Part shown: in pieces, positions 34,770-47,198 of the stretch | Numbering within the stretch: the first letter of the stretch is position 1 | How the letters are laid out: each line of letters starts with the position of its first letter | Origin: Phytomonospora sp040655735 | GTDB taxonomy: Bacteria > Actinomycetota > Actinomycetes > Mycobacteriales > Micromonosporaceae | NCBI RefSeq assembly: GCF_040655735.1 | Contig: NZ_JBFAKK010000002.1 | Span: 682,001-746,000 of the forward strand | DNA: 64,000 nucleotides | Direction of reading: 5' to 3' | Notes under the pieces: model-generated | The model's input: only the letters and a program-made list of their open reading frames with translations | Database searches by the model: none | Told to the model about the DNA's origin: nothing | Program-made: the position numbers and the translations under genes

Positions 34770-35801
34770 CCGACGTCGGCATCGTCGGCGCGGGCACCAT
34801 CGGACTCACGATCGCCTGGCGCTGCGCGCAAAGAGGAATGTCCGTCGAGGTCCACGACGCCTCGCCGGGCTCGGGAGCATCCACTGTGGCCGCCGGAATG
34901 CTCGCCCCGGTCAGCGAGGCGCACTTCGGCGAGGAGCCACTGCTCGCCCTGTCCCTGGAGTCCCGGAGCCGGTGGCCGGACTTCGCGGCCGAACTCGGCG
35001 TCGACCTCGGCTACCGCGAGTCCGGCACGCTCCTCGTCGGCCTCGACGCCGGCGACCGCGCCGAACTCGACCGGCAGCACGCCTTCCACCACCGGCTCGG
35101 CCTGAGCGCCGAACGGCTCACGCCCACCGCGGCCCGCCGCCTCGAACCCCTGCTGTCGCCCAGGATCAGCGGCGCCGTCCACACCCCCGGCGACCACCAG
35201 GTCGACCCGCGACGCCTGTACGCAGCCCTCCTCGACGCCGCCGTCGCGGCGGGTGCCCGGCTCGTCCCGCGTCACGTCGAAGATCCAGCCACAGTGGACG
35301 CCGAGCGCGTGGTCATCGCCGCCGGGACGCACTCCGGCCCGCTCCTCGGCGCCGCCGTGCGGCCCGTGCAGGGCCAGATCCTGCGCCTGCGCGGGCCCGC
35401 CGAACTCGGCCTCGTCATCCGCGCCACCGTCGCCGGCCAGTCCGTCTACGTGCTTCCCCGCGCCGACGGGGAGGTCGTCGTCGGCGCCACCAGCGCCGAA
35501 CGCGGCTTCGACCTCACCCCGCGCGCCGGCGACACCTACGAACTCCTCCGCGACGCCATCGCCGTCCTCCCCGAACTCGCCGAGTACGAACTGCGCGAGT
35601 ACACCGTCGGCCTGCGCCCCGGAACCCTCGACAACGCACCGCTGCTGGGCCCGACGAGCGATCCGCGCGTCATCGCCGCCACCGGCCACTACCGCAACGG
35701 CATCCTGCTCGCCCCCGTCACCGGTGAACTCATCGCCGAACTGCTCGCCACCGGACGGACCCCGGAGGCGCTGATCCCCTTCGACCCCAGGAGGTTTCCC
35801 A

Positions 35802-35827
<26 letters not shown>
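34766..35827 (+). CDS. thiO: Glycine oxidase ThiO
   Basis: 353 residues. FAD-binding N-terminus MTDVGIVGAGTIGLTIAWRCAQRG, the DAO-family GSGASTVAAGMLAP segment, VHTPGDHQVDPRRLYAALLDAA, RPVQGQILRLRG and the C-terminal RPGTLDNAPLLGPT … ATGHYRNGILLAPVTGELIAELL. It oxidises glycine to the imine (dehydroglycine) used by ThiG to build the thiazole ring in aerobes. The end overlaps thiS by 26 bases, an unusually deep overlap that suggests coupled translation. Confidence 0.95.
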
Positions 35828-37370
<1,543 letters not shown>

Positions 37371-38066
37371 GGCGGCGGCGGGCGTAGTGGACGGTGAGCA
37401 CGGCCAGCGCCGGTCCCCAGGCGTACAAGGGCGCGTAGGCGCCGATGGCGAGCAGGCCGTCCCAGGTGTCGGTCCGCAGCGGGAAGTCGGCCGGAAGAGG
37501 GTCGCCCTGAACGGTCGTGCCGCGCCCTACGGCGACAGCGCCGACCGTCCACACGACGGTGAGGATCGCGGCTCCCGCCGACGCCACGATGATCACGAGC
37601 GCCGGCGGCACTCGGCGTCCGGCCAGACCCGGTGTCCAGCGGGGAAAGACCTCGCCCCAGCGCGCGACCAGGCCCACGGCGCTGAACGCCAGCAGCTCGG
37701 ACAACACCGACAGCAGGACGACGTAGAGCTCGATCGGGAGCCACGCGGGCACCTCGCCCGAGCCCTTCCCGGCGCCGCCGCCGACGTTGAAGGTCACCGT
37801 CACGATCCGCCAGATCCCCGAGGGCAGCACGAGCAGCGGTACCAGGTGCGCGGTCACGGCGGCCCAACGCGGGACGCCCGCCACCGGCGCGTTGGCGGCC
37901 CTCCAAGCGGTGCGGAGTCTTCCGGCCGTCGGCCGGTCTGTCGTGGTCTGCATGGGCCCTCCCGAGTTCGCACCGGACCCGTTCACGCTCCCTCGCGGCT
38001 CGCGCCGCCGCCGTCACCCGCCGGAGTACTCCACATCCCCTCCACGGGGGAGAAAGGGACCTCGAC

Positions 38067-38831
38067 ATGACCACACCACCGGTTGTGCTGACCATCGCCG
38101 GCTCCGACTCCGGTGGCGGGGCGGGGATCCAGGCGGATCTGAAGACCTTCGCCGCCCACGGCGTCTTCGGCGCCAGCGTCATCACCGCGCTCACGGCGCA
38201 GAACACCGTCGGCGTCAAGGGAGTGCACGCCGTGCCCGCCGACTTCGTCGCCGCGCAGCTCGACGCGGTGCTCTGCGACCTGGACGTGCGCGCGGTCAAG
38301 ACCGGCATGCTCGGTGACCCGGCGATCCTGGCCGTCGTCGCCGACTTCGCCCGCGCCGGCCGCCTGCCGAACCTCGTGGTCGACCCGGTCGTCGTGGCGA
38401 CCAGCGGGGATCTCCTCTACGACGGCGATCCGGCCGACTACCTGCGCCTGCTCACCCCCTACGCGGTCCTGCTGACGCCGAACATCCCCGAGTCGCGGGT
38501 CCTCGGCGCCGAGGACGCCACGGCGCTGGCCCTGGCGGCGGGCACCACCGTCGTCCTCAAAGGCGGCCACGCCGAGGGCGAGCGCTCCGTCGACACCGTC
38601 AGCGACGGGCGGCGTGTGTGGTACCTCGACGCCGAACGCGTCGACACGCGCAACTCCCACGGCACCGGCTGCACCTTCTCGGCGGCCGTCGCCGCCGGGC
38701 TCGCCGGGGGCCTCGGGCTCGAAACGGCGCTGCGCGAGGCGAAGTCGTACATCACCGGCGCCCTGGCGTCGGGCGCCCGGTGGCGTCTGGGCCGCGGAAG
38801 CGGCCCCGTCGACCACTTCTGGCGCCCCTGA
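38067..38831 (+). CDS. thiD: Hydroxymethylpyrimidine (phosphate) kinase
   Basis: 254 residues, ATG with AGAAAGGGAC upstream. Ribokinase-like fold: [20 protein letters not shown] at the start (substrate and phosphate binding), [45 protein letters not shown] and the anion-hole/catalytic block [25 protein letters not shown] (here [17 protein letters not shown]). It phosphorylates HMP and HMP-phosphate to HMP pyrophosphate, the partner used by ThiE. It starts a second thiamine transcription unit with thiC; no riboswitch was found upstream. Confidence 0.95.
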   Translation: MTTPPVVLTIAGSDSGGGAGIQADLKTFAAHGVFGASVITALTAQNTVGVKGVHAVPADFVAAQLDAVLCDLDVRAVKTGMLGDPAILAVVADFARAGRLPNLVVDPVVVATSGDLLYDGDPADYLRLLTPYAVLLTPNIPESRVLGAEDATALALAAGTTVVLKGGHAEGERSVDTVSDGRRVWYLDAERVDTRNSHGTGCTFSAAVAAGLAGGLGLETALREAKSYITGALASGARWRLGRGSGPVDHFWRP

Positions 38832-40475
<1,644 letters not shown>

Positions 40476-40575
40476 GGCGCGGGGCGGGGATGGGGACGGC
40501 GACGGCGACGGGGGGACGGCGACGCCCCCGGCCTGCGGCCTGAAGGGCGGCGGGTCGGGGGCGGGTTGTCGGAGG

Positions 40576-40755
40576 TTATTTGGTGACGGCGGCCAGGAAC
40601 CCGCGCCACTGGGCGGCGTCCACGCTCAAGATGGGGGACGTGTCGCCTAGCTTGCTGTCTCGGACGTGGAACTGTCCGACGTGGGTGCGCGCCTCAACGC
40701 ACGCCCCGCCGTTGTTCCCGCTGCGGCTCGACTTGCGCCACGGGGAAGGCTTCAT
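40576..40755 (-). CDS. DUF397-domain small protein
   Basis: 59 residues from ATG 40755. The DUF397 pattern is clear: PSPWRKSSRSGNNGGACVEAR, then VGQFHVRDSKLGDTSPILSVDAAQWRGFLAAVTK. In streptomycetes such proteins are encoded next to XRE/DUF5753 regulators (WhiJ/BldB-like and AbaA-like loci) and may act with them as anti-regulator partners. Here it begins 62 bases inside the preceding XRE gene, so the pair is translationally coupled. Confidence 0.9.
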   Translation of the reverse strand: MKPSPWRKSSRSGNNGGACVEARTHVGQFHVRDSKLGDTSPILSVDAAQWRGFLAAVTK

Positions 40756-41566
40756 GGTGGAACTCCTCAAGTGCGGTCGCCATGTCTCGGGTCGCCTCGA
40801 ACGTATCGCGGTGGTGATCGAACTCAGCAGGTGAGTCGTCATATTTCGCGCCGTTGGCGGCCTCCGAGTAGACCACGGACGGGTCCAGGTCGTCGGGGAA
40901 TTCCATGAGCATGAACGGCCGCCCGATGGTGGGATGAGCGCCTACCGCATCGGGGATGACGTACAGGCTGACGTGCGGCCGGCCGGCCGCGTCTATCAGT
41001 GCCTGTCGCTGTTCAGCGTGGACATGAGGTCCCCCGATGGCGCGCCGTACGGCTCCTTCGCTCATGACGACTTCCAACCGGGGTGGAGGCGTTCGGGCCC
41101 AGAACTCGCGCTGCCGCAGGAGCCGAGAGGCGACCAGCGTGTTCTTCGCGTCGGTGCCCAGCCGTTGGTTGACCGCGTACAGGGCCCGCATGTACGCCTC
41201 TGTCTGGAGCAGACCGGTCACGAATTCGACTTCGTAGACGTAGATCGCCGACGCGATCTGTTCCAGCTCGACGAAAAGCTGGAACCACTTCGGTACCTGG
41301 AATTCCTCCCACCATCCGGCTTCAAGGGTCGCCTTGGCCATCCGGATCAGTTCCCGCTCCAAATCCTTGTCCGCACGATAGAGCTGGGCGAGTGCCATCA
41401 CCTCCGGCCACGACACGGACGAGTTCTGCCCGGCCTCAAGCCGGTACAGCTTCGACGGGGACATGATCTGTGCGTACTCGACGTCGGCGGCTCGTTTTCC
41501 CGACTGCTCCCGCAGGTTTCGCAGTCGTCGGCCCAGCTGCCTACGCGTCAGGTTCGGTCCGGCCAT
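40694..41566 (-). CDS. XRE-family regulator with DUF5753 domain
   Basis: 290 residues. N-terminal helix-turn-helix (LTRRQLGRRLRNLREQSGKRAADVEYAQIMSPSKLYRLEAGQ), followed from about residue 90 by DUF5753 (WFQLFVELEQIASAIYVYEVEFVTGLLQTEAYMRAL … RQREFWARTPPPRLEVVMSEGAVRRAIGG … LIDAAGRPHVSLYVIPDAVGAHP … FMLMEFPDDLDPSVVYSEAANGA). This is the WhiJ-like type linked to control of development in actinomycetes. It is divergent, across a 285-base palindrome-rich spacer, from two tiny cysteine-containing proteins. Confidence 0.92.
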   Translation of the reverse strand: MAGPNLTRRQLGRRLRNLREQSGKRAADVEYAQIMSPSKLYRLEAGQNSSVSWPEVMALAQLYRADKDLERELIRMAKATLEAGWWEEFQVPKWFQLFVELEQIASAIYVYEVEFVTGLLQTEAYMRALYAVNQRLGTDAKNTLVASRLLRQREFWARTPPPRLEVVMSEGAVRRAIGGPHVHAEQRQALIDAAGRPHVSLYVIPDAVGAHPTIGRPFMLMEFPDDLDPSVVYSEAANGAKYDDSPAEFDHHRDTFEATRDMATALEEFHHEAFPVAQVEPQREQRRGVR

Positions 41567-41619
41567 CGGCTCAGAATGCCGTACCCGGGACGGCTTTCGG
41601 GGCAGGTGACACCTCTCGG

Positions 41620-41655
41620 CGCCGCCCCATCCTGGGGCTTCAGGATGGGGCGGCG
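41620..41655. promoter_or_regulatory. Perfect 15-bp hairpin upstream of the XRE gene
   Basis: CGCCGCCCCATCCTG (41620-41634) and CAGGATGGGGCGGCG (41641-41655) are exact reverse complements around a 6-base loop (GGGCTT). It lies 54 bases upstream of the XRE start and would form in its 5' leader. There is no U-run on either side. It could be an attenuator, a transcript-stability element or a terminator isolating the two units. Confidence 0.7.
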
Positions 41656-41657
41656 TG

Positions 41658-41667
41658 TCTCGCGAGA
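41658..41667. promoter_or_regulatory. 10-bp palindrome TCTCGCGAGA
   Basis: A perfect palindrome three bases after the 15-bp hairpin, in the spacer between XRE and the small genes. A candidate operator by position only. Confidence 0.4.
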
Positions 41668-41788
41668 TGACGGCTAGGCCAACGGTCGCACCGCCCGTAG
41701 CGTCCTGCGTGTACCGGCGCCGTCACGCAAGTGGAGGACAGCGCGTGGGTGGGCTCGCGCGCCAGGATGGTCCTCGGCGACCGGTACA

Positions 41789-41850
41789 GGGACGGTCCCC
41801 GTTCGTCGACCGCGCCTCCCCCGGCCATGTTCCGGGCGGGGACCGTCCCC
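41789..41850. promoter_or_regulatory. Two copies of palindrome GGGAC-N-GTCCC
   Basis: Copy 1 is GGGACGGTCCC (41789-41799). Copy 2 is GGGGACCGTCCCC (41838-41850), ending one base before the ATG of the small gene at 41852. The two copies are also exact reverse complements of each other over 13 bases (41789-41801 with 41837-41849). They look like paired operators controlling the small-gene unit, possibly bound by the divergent XRE protein. Confidence 0.6.
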
Positions 41851-41851
41851 C

Positions 41852-42037
41852 ATGCACGACACGTCGAAGGTGGGGATCGTGGCGAATCCGAGGCAACCGA
41901 CGGCATACGAGTGGGCCAGGCAACTACTGACGCATCGGGCGCGGCCGTGGGGAACCGAGTGCCGGTCGTGCGGGAGGGAATGGCCGTGTCCGGACTACGC
42001 GGCGGCCGACAACGCGCTGGAACGGATCGGGCGGTGA
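41852..42037 (+). CDS. Small cysteine-containing protein A (61 residues)
   Basis: ATG 41852, ends at 42037. The sequence has TAYEWARQLLTHRARPWGTECRSCGREWPCPDYAAADNALE, a pattern (YEWA…, C-x2-C-G-x-x-WPC, ADNAL) that I associate with short uncharacterised actinomycete proteins encoded near XRE/DUF397 pairs. Three cysteines (C-x2-C then WPC) could bind zinc or form disulfides. No typical SD precedes it; the GGGAC palindrome occupies that place. It overlaps the next small gene by GTGA. Confidence 0.6.
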   Translation: MHDTSKVGIVANPRQPTAYEWARQLLTHRARPWGTECRSCGREWPCPDYAAADNALERIGR

Positions 42038-42231
42038 CCGGCCCTCCGAGCGGCCACACGAGGACGCGGACGGAGCACGACGGGCCGCATGGCCCCGATG
42101 GGCACACCGGAGCGTGCTGTGCCCACTGCTCGCGGGTGGCGAGCATCGCCACGTCGCACGACACGGTGCCGTGGCCGTGTCCGGCGGTGCGGATGCTGCG
42201 TGGTCTCGCCGGTCAGAGCGGAAGCGGTTGA
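42034..42231 (+). CDS. Small cysteine-containing protein B (65 residues)
   Basis: GTG 42034 overlaps the stop of protein A (GTGA), which favours this start over the longer frame open since 41731. A His/Thr/Gly-rich first half leads into GACCAHCSRVASIATSHDTVPWPCPAVRMLRGLAG, with Cys-Cys-x2-Cys and a later VPWPCP. The WPC element recurs in protein A, suggesting a related zinc-ribbon-like module. Function unknown; coupled expression with A is likely. Confidence 0.52.
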   Translation: MTGPPSGHTRTRTEHDGPHGPDGHTGACCAHCSRVASIATSHDTVPWPCPAVRMLRGLAGQSGSG

Positions 42232-42361
42232 CAGCGCCGATTGCGGGTGAACACCGCCGATGGCAATCCCTTGAGCGTCGCCACTCCGGAGGAGGCGGCG
42301 GTCGACAACGTCGCGACGAACCTCTACGCCCCACGCCTGCCGGCGAAGCTAGGGTGGCGCA

Positions 42362-43315
42362 GTGAATTCCACAGTGGACAATTGGTTGCCCCGGCTCGTC
42401 CGGCGTCTCGACTCCCTTGACATCGGTGACTGGACCCGCTCCGACGTCGACCGCGTGCTCGCCGAACTCGGCTGGAGCATCGACGTCGAAGACGCCGGGC
42501 TGCTGCGCACCGACCTTCCCGGCGGCCGAGCCGGTCTCGGTACCGACCTCGACGACGGCCCCGTCCTCAGCGTCCCCATCCCGGACGGCACGGACCTCCG
42601 GGCCGCCTGGAGCCTTGTCCAGGAAGTGCTCGGCCGCCCCACCCTGCGCGGCGGCCCCGGCCCCTGGCTGCGCTGGCGCTCGGAGGACACGACCATCCGC
42701 CTCGACGCCCGCTCGATCGACCTCCTGCCCACCGAGCGCTTCGAGATGACCGAACTGCGCACCTTCGCTCACGACCCCGACGCCTGCCCCTACCTGTGGT
42801 GCATATCCGACGGCGACCAGTTCCTCCCCGGCGACCGGCCCGTCGACGACTGGGACGAGCTCGCCCGGCGGCTTGGCACCACCGTCGCCGGTCTCATCTC
42901 CGACCTGCCAGCCCTGGGCGAACTCCCCGTGACCCTCTCGGTTCACGGACGGGTGAGTGAGCCTGACGAGGAGCCGGCGACCTGCTACTTCAAGTTCGGC
43001 GAGCGGGGCCTGCGCCTGGAGGTGCCCGCCGACCCCTGGCCCGAGCGCGTCGAGGCGCTGACCGCCCTCGGCTGGACCCCGCCCAGCGGCGAGTGGATCA
43101 CCGCGCTCACCGACGACACCTTCGACTGGGTCACCACACCCGAGGGATCGGCCTCCTTCGCCGCCGAGCCCGGAGCCGACGCCGAACTGGCCGCCCACTT
43201 GGCCGTCGGCGCGCTGAAGGACCTCGGCCTGACGCCCCAAGGGCTGTCCTACCGGGTCGGCCGCGAAGGCGAGAGTCTAAGCGCGCACCTGCCATCCGTC
43301 GGGATAGCCCGGTGA
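42362..43315 (+). CDS. Unknown protein (317 residues), two-part
   Basis: GTG 42362. It is soluble, acidic and Trp-rich. The pattern V-x-x-x-L-x-x-LGW occurs near the start (VDRVLAELGWSI, about residue 30) and again near residue 230 (VEALTALGWTP). This suggests two similar modules around a middle piece (FAHDPDACPYLWCISDGDQFLPG). I do not recognise a named domain. The texture is like actinomycete proteins accompanying type VII secretion or toxin-immunity loci, but no such genes are adjacent. Good codon bias supports a real gene. Confidence 0.72.
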   Translation: MNSTVDNWLPRLVRRLDSLDIGDWTRSDVDRVLAELGWSIDVEDAGLLRTDLPGGRAGLGTDLDDGPVLSVPIPDGTDLRAAWSLVQEVLGRPTLRGGPGPWLRWRSEDTTIRLDARSIDLLPTERFEMTELRTFAHDPDACPYLWCISDGDQFLPGDRPVDDWDELARRLGTTVAGLISDLPALGELPVTLSVHGRVSEPDEEPATCYFKFGERGLRLEVPADPWPERVEALTALGWTPPSGEWITALTDDTFDWVTTPEGSASFAAEPGADAELAAHLAVGALKDLGLTPQGLSYRVGREGESLSAHLPSVGIAR

Positions 43316-43594
43316 CCGCCGTCACTTGCGCGAGCGGCCCTCGTCGCCCACCCCCGTGAGCCCCACCACCCCGCCTGCTGCCGCACCCCCGTCGGGGCCC
43401 GGATACACTTGCCCTGGATACGAGCGTGCCCGTGACCCCGGTTTCCGGCTGGGAACCCGAGCGGGGTAGACTCGCGGACTGTTGTGCGAGCGGCCGGGTG
43501 CCACCTGTAAGTGTGTGCACCCAGTTCAGGTACGCTCGGGCGATCGGCGCGGTCTCGCGCGCCCACACACCGACGATGAGAGCAAGGTAGACCT
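43316..43594. other. Leader/promoter region of rplM-rpsI
   Basis: 279 bases without a gene. It contains repeated GGATAC (two copies about 17 bases apart near 43403), a GGTTTCC/GGGAACC imperfect hairpin near 43440-43457 and candidate -10 hexamers TAGACT (about 43467) and TACGCT (about 43532). A structured leader for ribosomal-protein autoregulation would be expected here in many bacteria, but I cannot define one with confidence. Confidence 0.4.
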
Positions 43595-44038
43595 GTGCCT
43601 ACGTACAGCCCGAAGCCGGGTGACATCACTCGCGAGTGGCATGTCATCGACGCGACCGACGTTGTGCTCGGCCGTCTCGCCACCCACGTTGCCACGCTTC
43701 TGCGCGGCAAGCACAAGCCGACGTTCGCGCCGCACATGGACACCGGTGACTTCGTGATCATCGTCAACGCCGGCAAGGTGGCGCTGACCGGTAACAAGCG
43801 TGACCAGAAGATCGCCTACCGGCACTCCGGCTACCCGGGTGGTCTGAAGAGGACCAAGTACTCCGAGCTGCTCGACAAGAAGCCCGAGCGTGCGGTGACG
43901 CTTGCCGTCAAGGGCATGCTCCCGCACAACAAGCTGGGCGCCCAGCAGCTCACCAAGCTGAAGGTGTACGCCGGTGCCGAGCACCCGCACGACGCCCAGC
44001 AGCCGCAGCCGTTCGAGATCAACCAGATCGCGCAGTAG
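43595..44038 (+). CDS. rplM: 50S ribosomal protein L13
   Basis: 147 residues from GTG 43595 with AAGG upstream. Standard L13: [71 protein letters not shown]…, then [31 protein letters not shown] and the C-terminal [16 protein letters not shown]. Followed 28 bases later by rpsI; the pair is a conserved ribosomal operon. Confidence 0.98.
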   Translation: MPTYSPKPGDITREWHVIDATDVVLGRLATHVATLLRGKHKPTFAPHMDTGDFVIIVNAGKVALTGNKRDQKIAYRHSGYPGGLKRTKYSELLDKKPERAVTLAVKGMLPHNKLGAQQLTKLKVYAGAEHPHDAQQPQPFEINQIAQ

Positions 44039-44066
44039 GCGCGGCTAAGGAAGCGTGAAGAAACCC

Positions 44067-44585
<519 letters not shown>

Positions 44586-44601
44586 TCAGATCCTGGCGTT
44601 T

Positions 44602-44642
44602 CGAAGCCGCCGGGCACGCATGCGGCGTACCCGGCGGCTTCG
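44602..44642 (+). terminator. Hairpin terminator after rpsI
   Basis: CGAAGCCGCCGGG (44602-44614) and CCCGGCGGCTTCG (44630-44642) form a perfect 13-bp stem with a 15-base loop, starting 17 bases after the rpsI stop and before glmM. Confidence 0.8.
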
Positions 44643-44690
44643 GCGTGTATTTACCGACAGGTTTACCAAGGTTTCGGTGGGAGGACTGAC

Positions 44691-46025
44691 ATGGCGCGGT
44701 TGTTCGGCACGGACGGCGTACGCGGACTGGCCAACGAGAAGCTGAGCCCGCAACTGGCGACCTCGCTCGCCGAGGCCGCGGTCCACGTCCTCTGCGACGC
44801 CGGGACCGTCGAGGGACGCAAGCCCGTCGCGATCATCGGCCGCGACTCGCGCGCCAGCGGTGAGATGCTGGAGGCCGCGACGATCGCCGGCCTGCTCAGC
44901 GCCGGCGCCGACGTCCTGCGCGTCGGGATCCTCCCCAGCCCCGCCGTGGCGCACCTCGTCGACGAGATCGGCGCCGACCTGGGCGTCATGCTCTCGGCCA
45001 GCCACAACCCCATGCCCGACAACGGCATCAAATTCTTCGCCGCCGGCGGCCACAAGCTCTCCGACGAGGTCGAGGACGAGCTCGAAGCCGAGCTCGCCAC
45101 CGAGTGGCCGCGTCCCGTCGGGGGCGCCATCGGCCGCGTCCGCGACCTGGAGGACGGCACCGAGCGCTACATCCGGCACCTCGTCGGGACCATCGCCGTC
45201 GACCTGGCCGGCCTGCGCGTGGTCGTCGACTGCGCCAACGGCGCCGCGACCGAGGTCGCGCCCGAGGCCCTGCGCCGCCTGGGCGCCGAGGTCACCGCGA
45301 TCCACGCCGCGCCCGACGGCCTCAACATCAACGAGAACTGCGGCTCCACTCACATGGAGTCGCTGCGCGAGACCGTCATGGCCCTCGGCGCCGACCTCGG
45401 CTTCGCCCTCGACGGTGACGCCGACCGCTGCCTCGCCGTGGCCGCCGACGGCTCCGAGGTCGACGGCGACGCCATCATGGCCATCCTCGCGCTGCACCTG
45501 CGCAAGTCCGGCGGCCTCGCCGACGACACCCTCGTCGCCACCGTCATGAGCAACCTCGGCCTGCATCACGCGATGCGCGACGCCGGCATCAACCTGGTCA
45601 CCACCGCCGTCGGCGACCGCTACGTGCTCGAAGCGCTGCGCGCCAAGAAGCTCTCCCTCGGCGGCGAGCAGAGCGGCCACGTCGTCATGCCCGCCTACGC
45701 CACCACCGGCGACGGCACCCTGACGGCCCTGCACCTGGCGGCCTCGGTCATCGAGTCCGGCCAGCCCATCGGCGAACTCGCCGCCGTCGTCCGCCGCCTC
45801 CCGCAGGTCCTGCTCAACGTCCCCGTCGCCGACAAGGCGATCGTGGACTCGCAGGCCGTGCTGAGCGTCCTCGACGAGCAGAACGGCGTCCTCGGCGACG
45901 GCGGCCGCATTCTCCTGCGCCCCTCGGGCACCGAGCCGCTCGTGCGCGTCATGGTCGAGGCCGACACCGCCGAACGCGCGCACGCCATCGCCGACACCGT
46001 CGCCGCGGTCGTTCGCGGCGCGTAG
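44691..46025 (+). CDS. glmM: Phosphoglucosamine mutase
   Basis: 444 residues. Starts [20 protein letters not shown]. The catalytic phosphoserine loop is [13 protein letters not shown] (Ser about residue 104). The Mg2+ loop is [12 protein letters not shown] (DGD-x-D-R). The sugar-recognition loop is [11 protein letters not shown] and the phosphate-binding loop is [14 protein letters not shown]. It converts glucosamine-6-phosphate to glucosamine-1-phosphate for UDP-GlcNAc, hence peptidoglycan and other glycans. The rplM-rpsI-glmM order is conserved in actinobacteria. Confidence 0.98.
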   Translation: MARLFGTDGVRGLANEKLSPQLATSLAEAAVHVLCDAGTVEGRKPVAIIGRDSRASGEMLEAATIAGLLSAGADVLRVGILPSPAVAHLVDEIGADLGVMLSASHNPMPDNGIKFFAAGGHKLSDEVEDELEAELATEWPRPVGGAIGRVRDLEDGTERYIRHLVGTIAVDLAGLRVVVDCANGAATEVAPEALRRLGAEVTAIHAAPDGLNINENCGSTHMESLRETVMALGADLGFALDGDADRCLAVAADGSEVDGDAIMAILALHLRKSGGLADDTLVATVMSNLGLHHAMRDAGINLVTTAVGDRYVLEALRAKKLSLGGEQSGHVVMPAYATTGDGTLTALHLAASVIESGQPIGELAAVVRRLPQVLLNVPVADKAIVDSQAVLSVLDEQNGVLGDGGRILLRPSGTEPLVRVMVEADTAERAHAIADTVAAVVRGA

Positions 46026-46061
46026 GGGCTCCAACACGCTGCGCGGGCTATCGTCGTCGGT

Positions 46062-46859
46062 ATGTCCACGCGCAGCCGGGCCCGCGCGCTCGCCAGGCTC
46101 CACGGTTTAGGCGCGGTCGGCCGCGTCCACCGCGAGCACCTGCGGGTCTGGACACCCTGGGCCCGCTACACGGCCGTCCTGGCCGGTGCGGCGGTTCTCG
46201 GCTGCGCGCTGCGCGATCCCGGTCTCGCGGTGGCGATCATGGCGGCGACCACCGTCCTCGTCTACGGCCACGCGCACTTCTCGGAGATCGCCGAACCGGT
46301 CGGGCGGCGCCGCGTCGCGGTCTGCGCCGGGGGCCTGCTCGTGCTCTCGGAGTTCGCCGACCCCGTCGTGCTGCGCTGGACCGGCGTCGACCTGACCCTC
46401 ACCGTCCCGCGACGGCGTGGACATCGCGCCGACGCCGGGGTCTGCTGGACCGAGACCGTGTATTACGAGGGTTACCAGGTCATGGGCCACGACATCGCGG
46501 GCCGTCCGGTCACCGTCCCCATAGGACCGTTCACCGACCGTCGGTCGCTCGTCGCGGCTATCGAGGCCGCGGCGGCCCCCGTCGTCCTCGCCCGGGCCAG
46601 GACCGCGCTCGCCGCGCGGGGGAGGGCCGAGTTCGGGCCGGTCGCGGTGACGCCGAGCGGGCTGGAACTGACCGTCGGGGAGGCGATGTTCGTGGCCCCG
46701 TGGTCGAAGTTCCACACCGGCGCCGCGCGTCTCACGCCGCTGCTCCCGCGGGCCGTGCACGACCACCCGCAGCTCGCGCAGACGCCGGTCAGCCGGGCGC
46801 TGCTGGCGCTGATCGCCGAGACCCGCCCGCCGCGCGTGTCCAATGGGGATGGTCGTTAA
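46062..46859 (+). CDS. Membrane-associated protein of unknown function
   Basis: 265 residues. Two or three membrane helices near the N-terminus (YTAVLAGAAVLGCALRDPGLAVAIMAATTVLVYGHAHF and VAVCAGGLLVLSEFADPVVL), then a cytoplasmic domain of about 150 residues with strand-turn patterns (ETVYYEGYQVMGHDIAGRPVTVPIGPFTDRRSLVAAIE … FGPVAVTPSGLELTVGEAMFVAPWSKF). The latter resembles a bacterial PH-like domain used by some actinomycete membrane proteins. No catalytic motif. It follows glmM by 36 bases and may be co-transcribed with it. Confidence 0.7.
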   Translation: MSTRSRARALARLHGLGAVGRVHREHLRVWTPWARYTAVLAGAAVLGCALRDPGLAVAIMAATTVLVYGHAHFSEIAEPVGRRRVAVCAGGLLVLSEFADPVVLRWTGVDLTLTVPRRRGHRADAGVCWTETVYYEGYQVMGHDIAGRPVTVPIGPFTDRRSLVAAIEAAAAPVVLARARTALAARGRAEFGPVAVTPSGLELTVGEAMFVAPWSKFHTGAARLTPLLPRAVHDHPQLAQTPVSRALLALIAETRPPRVSNGDGR

Positions 46860-46983
46860 TCCGTTGAGAGCCTTGCGGCCGCTCCGTATCTTTGACCTCA
46901 CGCACCTCCCGGTGCGACGCCCCGGGGTTACTTCACATCCTTGAAACCCACCTCGGGCAATCCAGATCTCGGGAGGGCGTCCC
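46860..46983. other. Upstream region of the Y RNA
   Basis: No gene. It contains a 6-bp hairpin CGCACC-TCCC-GGTGCG (about 46904-46919), which may end the preceding gene, and the self-complementary CCCCGGGG just after it. A promoter for the RNA is expected here; TTGAAA at 46941 is the only -35-like hexamer I see, with no good -10 at the right spacing. Confidence 0.4.
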
Positions 46984-47156
46984 ATGCCAGGGTGTCCGGT
47001 GCGCAGGCGAAGGTTACTTCGACTATTAATCGGGTTGTCGCGGGTTCGAGTCCCGCCGGGACCACCACCACGGTCCCGTAGCTCAGCTGGTAGAGCGCCA
47101 CGTTCCTTCACCGACTTCGAACTCGGACCCTTGGCATGGGCCACGCCGCCCTTTTT
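46984..47156 (+). ncRNA. Y RNA (YrlA type) with circularly permuted tRNA-like domain
   Basis: The 3' half of a tRNA comes first. T stem GCGGG (47040-47044), T loop TTCGAGT (47045-47051), T stem CCCGC (47052-47056), acceptor strand CGGGACC (47057-47063), then A plus CCA (47064-47067). After the loop comes the 5' half: acceptor GGTCCCG (47072-47078), TA, D stem GCTC (47081-47084), D loop AGCTGGTA and GAGC (47093-47096). The two acceptor strands pair perfectly over 7 bp, closed by ACCACCAC. Flanks pair as a long stem: ATGCCAGGGTGTCCG (46984-46998) with CGGACCCTTGGCAT (47124-47137), with small bulges. A GGCGAAGG segment (47006-47013) resembles the Ro-binding motif of Y RNAs, and CCTTC (about 47105-47109) could pair with its GAAGG. 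A weak hairpin and TTTTT (47151-47155) could end it. The Ro60 gene follows. Ends are estimates. Confidence 0.85.
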
Positions 47157-47198
47157 CGCCCACTTTGACGACGTCGCTGGAAGGCGGTGCACGAGACC

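Larger units (their letters stand above)
41567..41851. other. Palindrome-rich divergent spacer
   Basis: No convincing gene. It contains three notable inverted-repeat elements listed separately (41620-41655, 41658-41667, 41789-41850). Reading frames crossing it on both strands are low-complexity Arg/Pro shadows. The spacer probably holds the promoters of the leftward XRE gene and the rightward small genes. Confidence 0.6.

Noticed and set aside
37954..38066. Second TPP riboswitch before thiD
   Set aside because: No CTGAGA core and no ACCTGATC arm in this stretch or in the thiD-thiC gap.
47011..47100. One or two ordinary tRNA genes (partial tRNA-like sequences)
   Set aside because: The halves are in reversed order, share one acceptor stem, and neither has a complete anticodon arm. 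The Ro60 neighbour and flanking stem favour a Y RNA.
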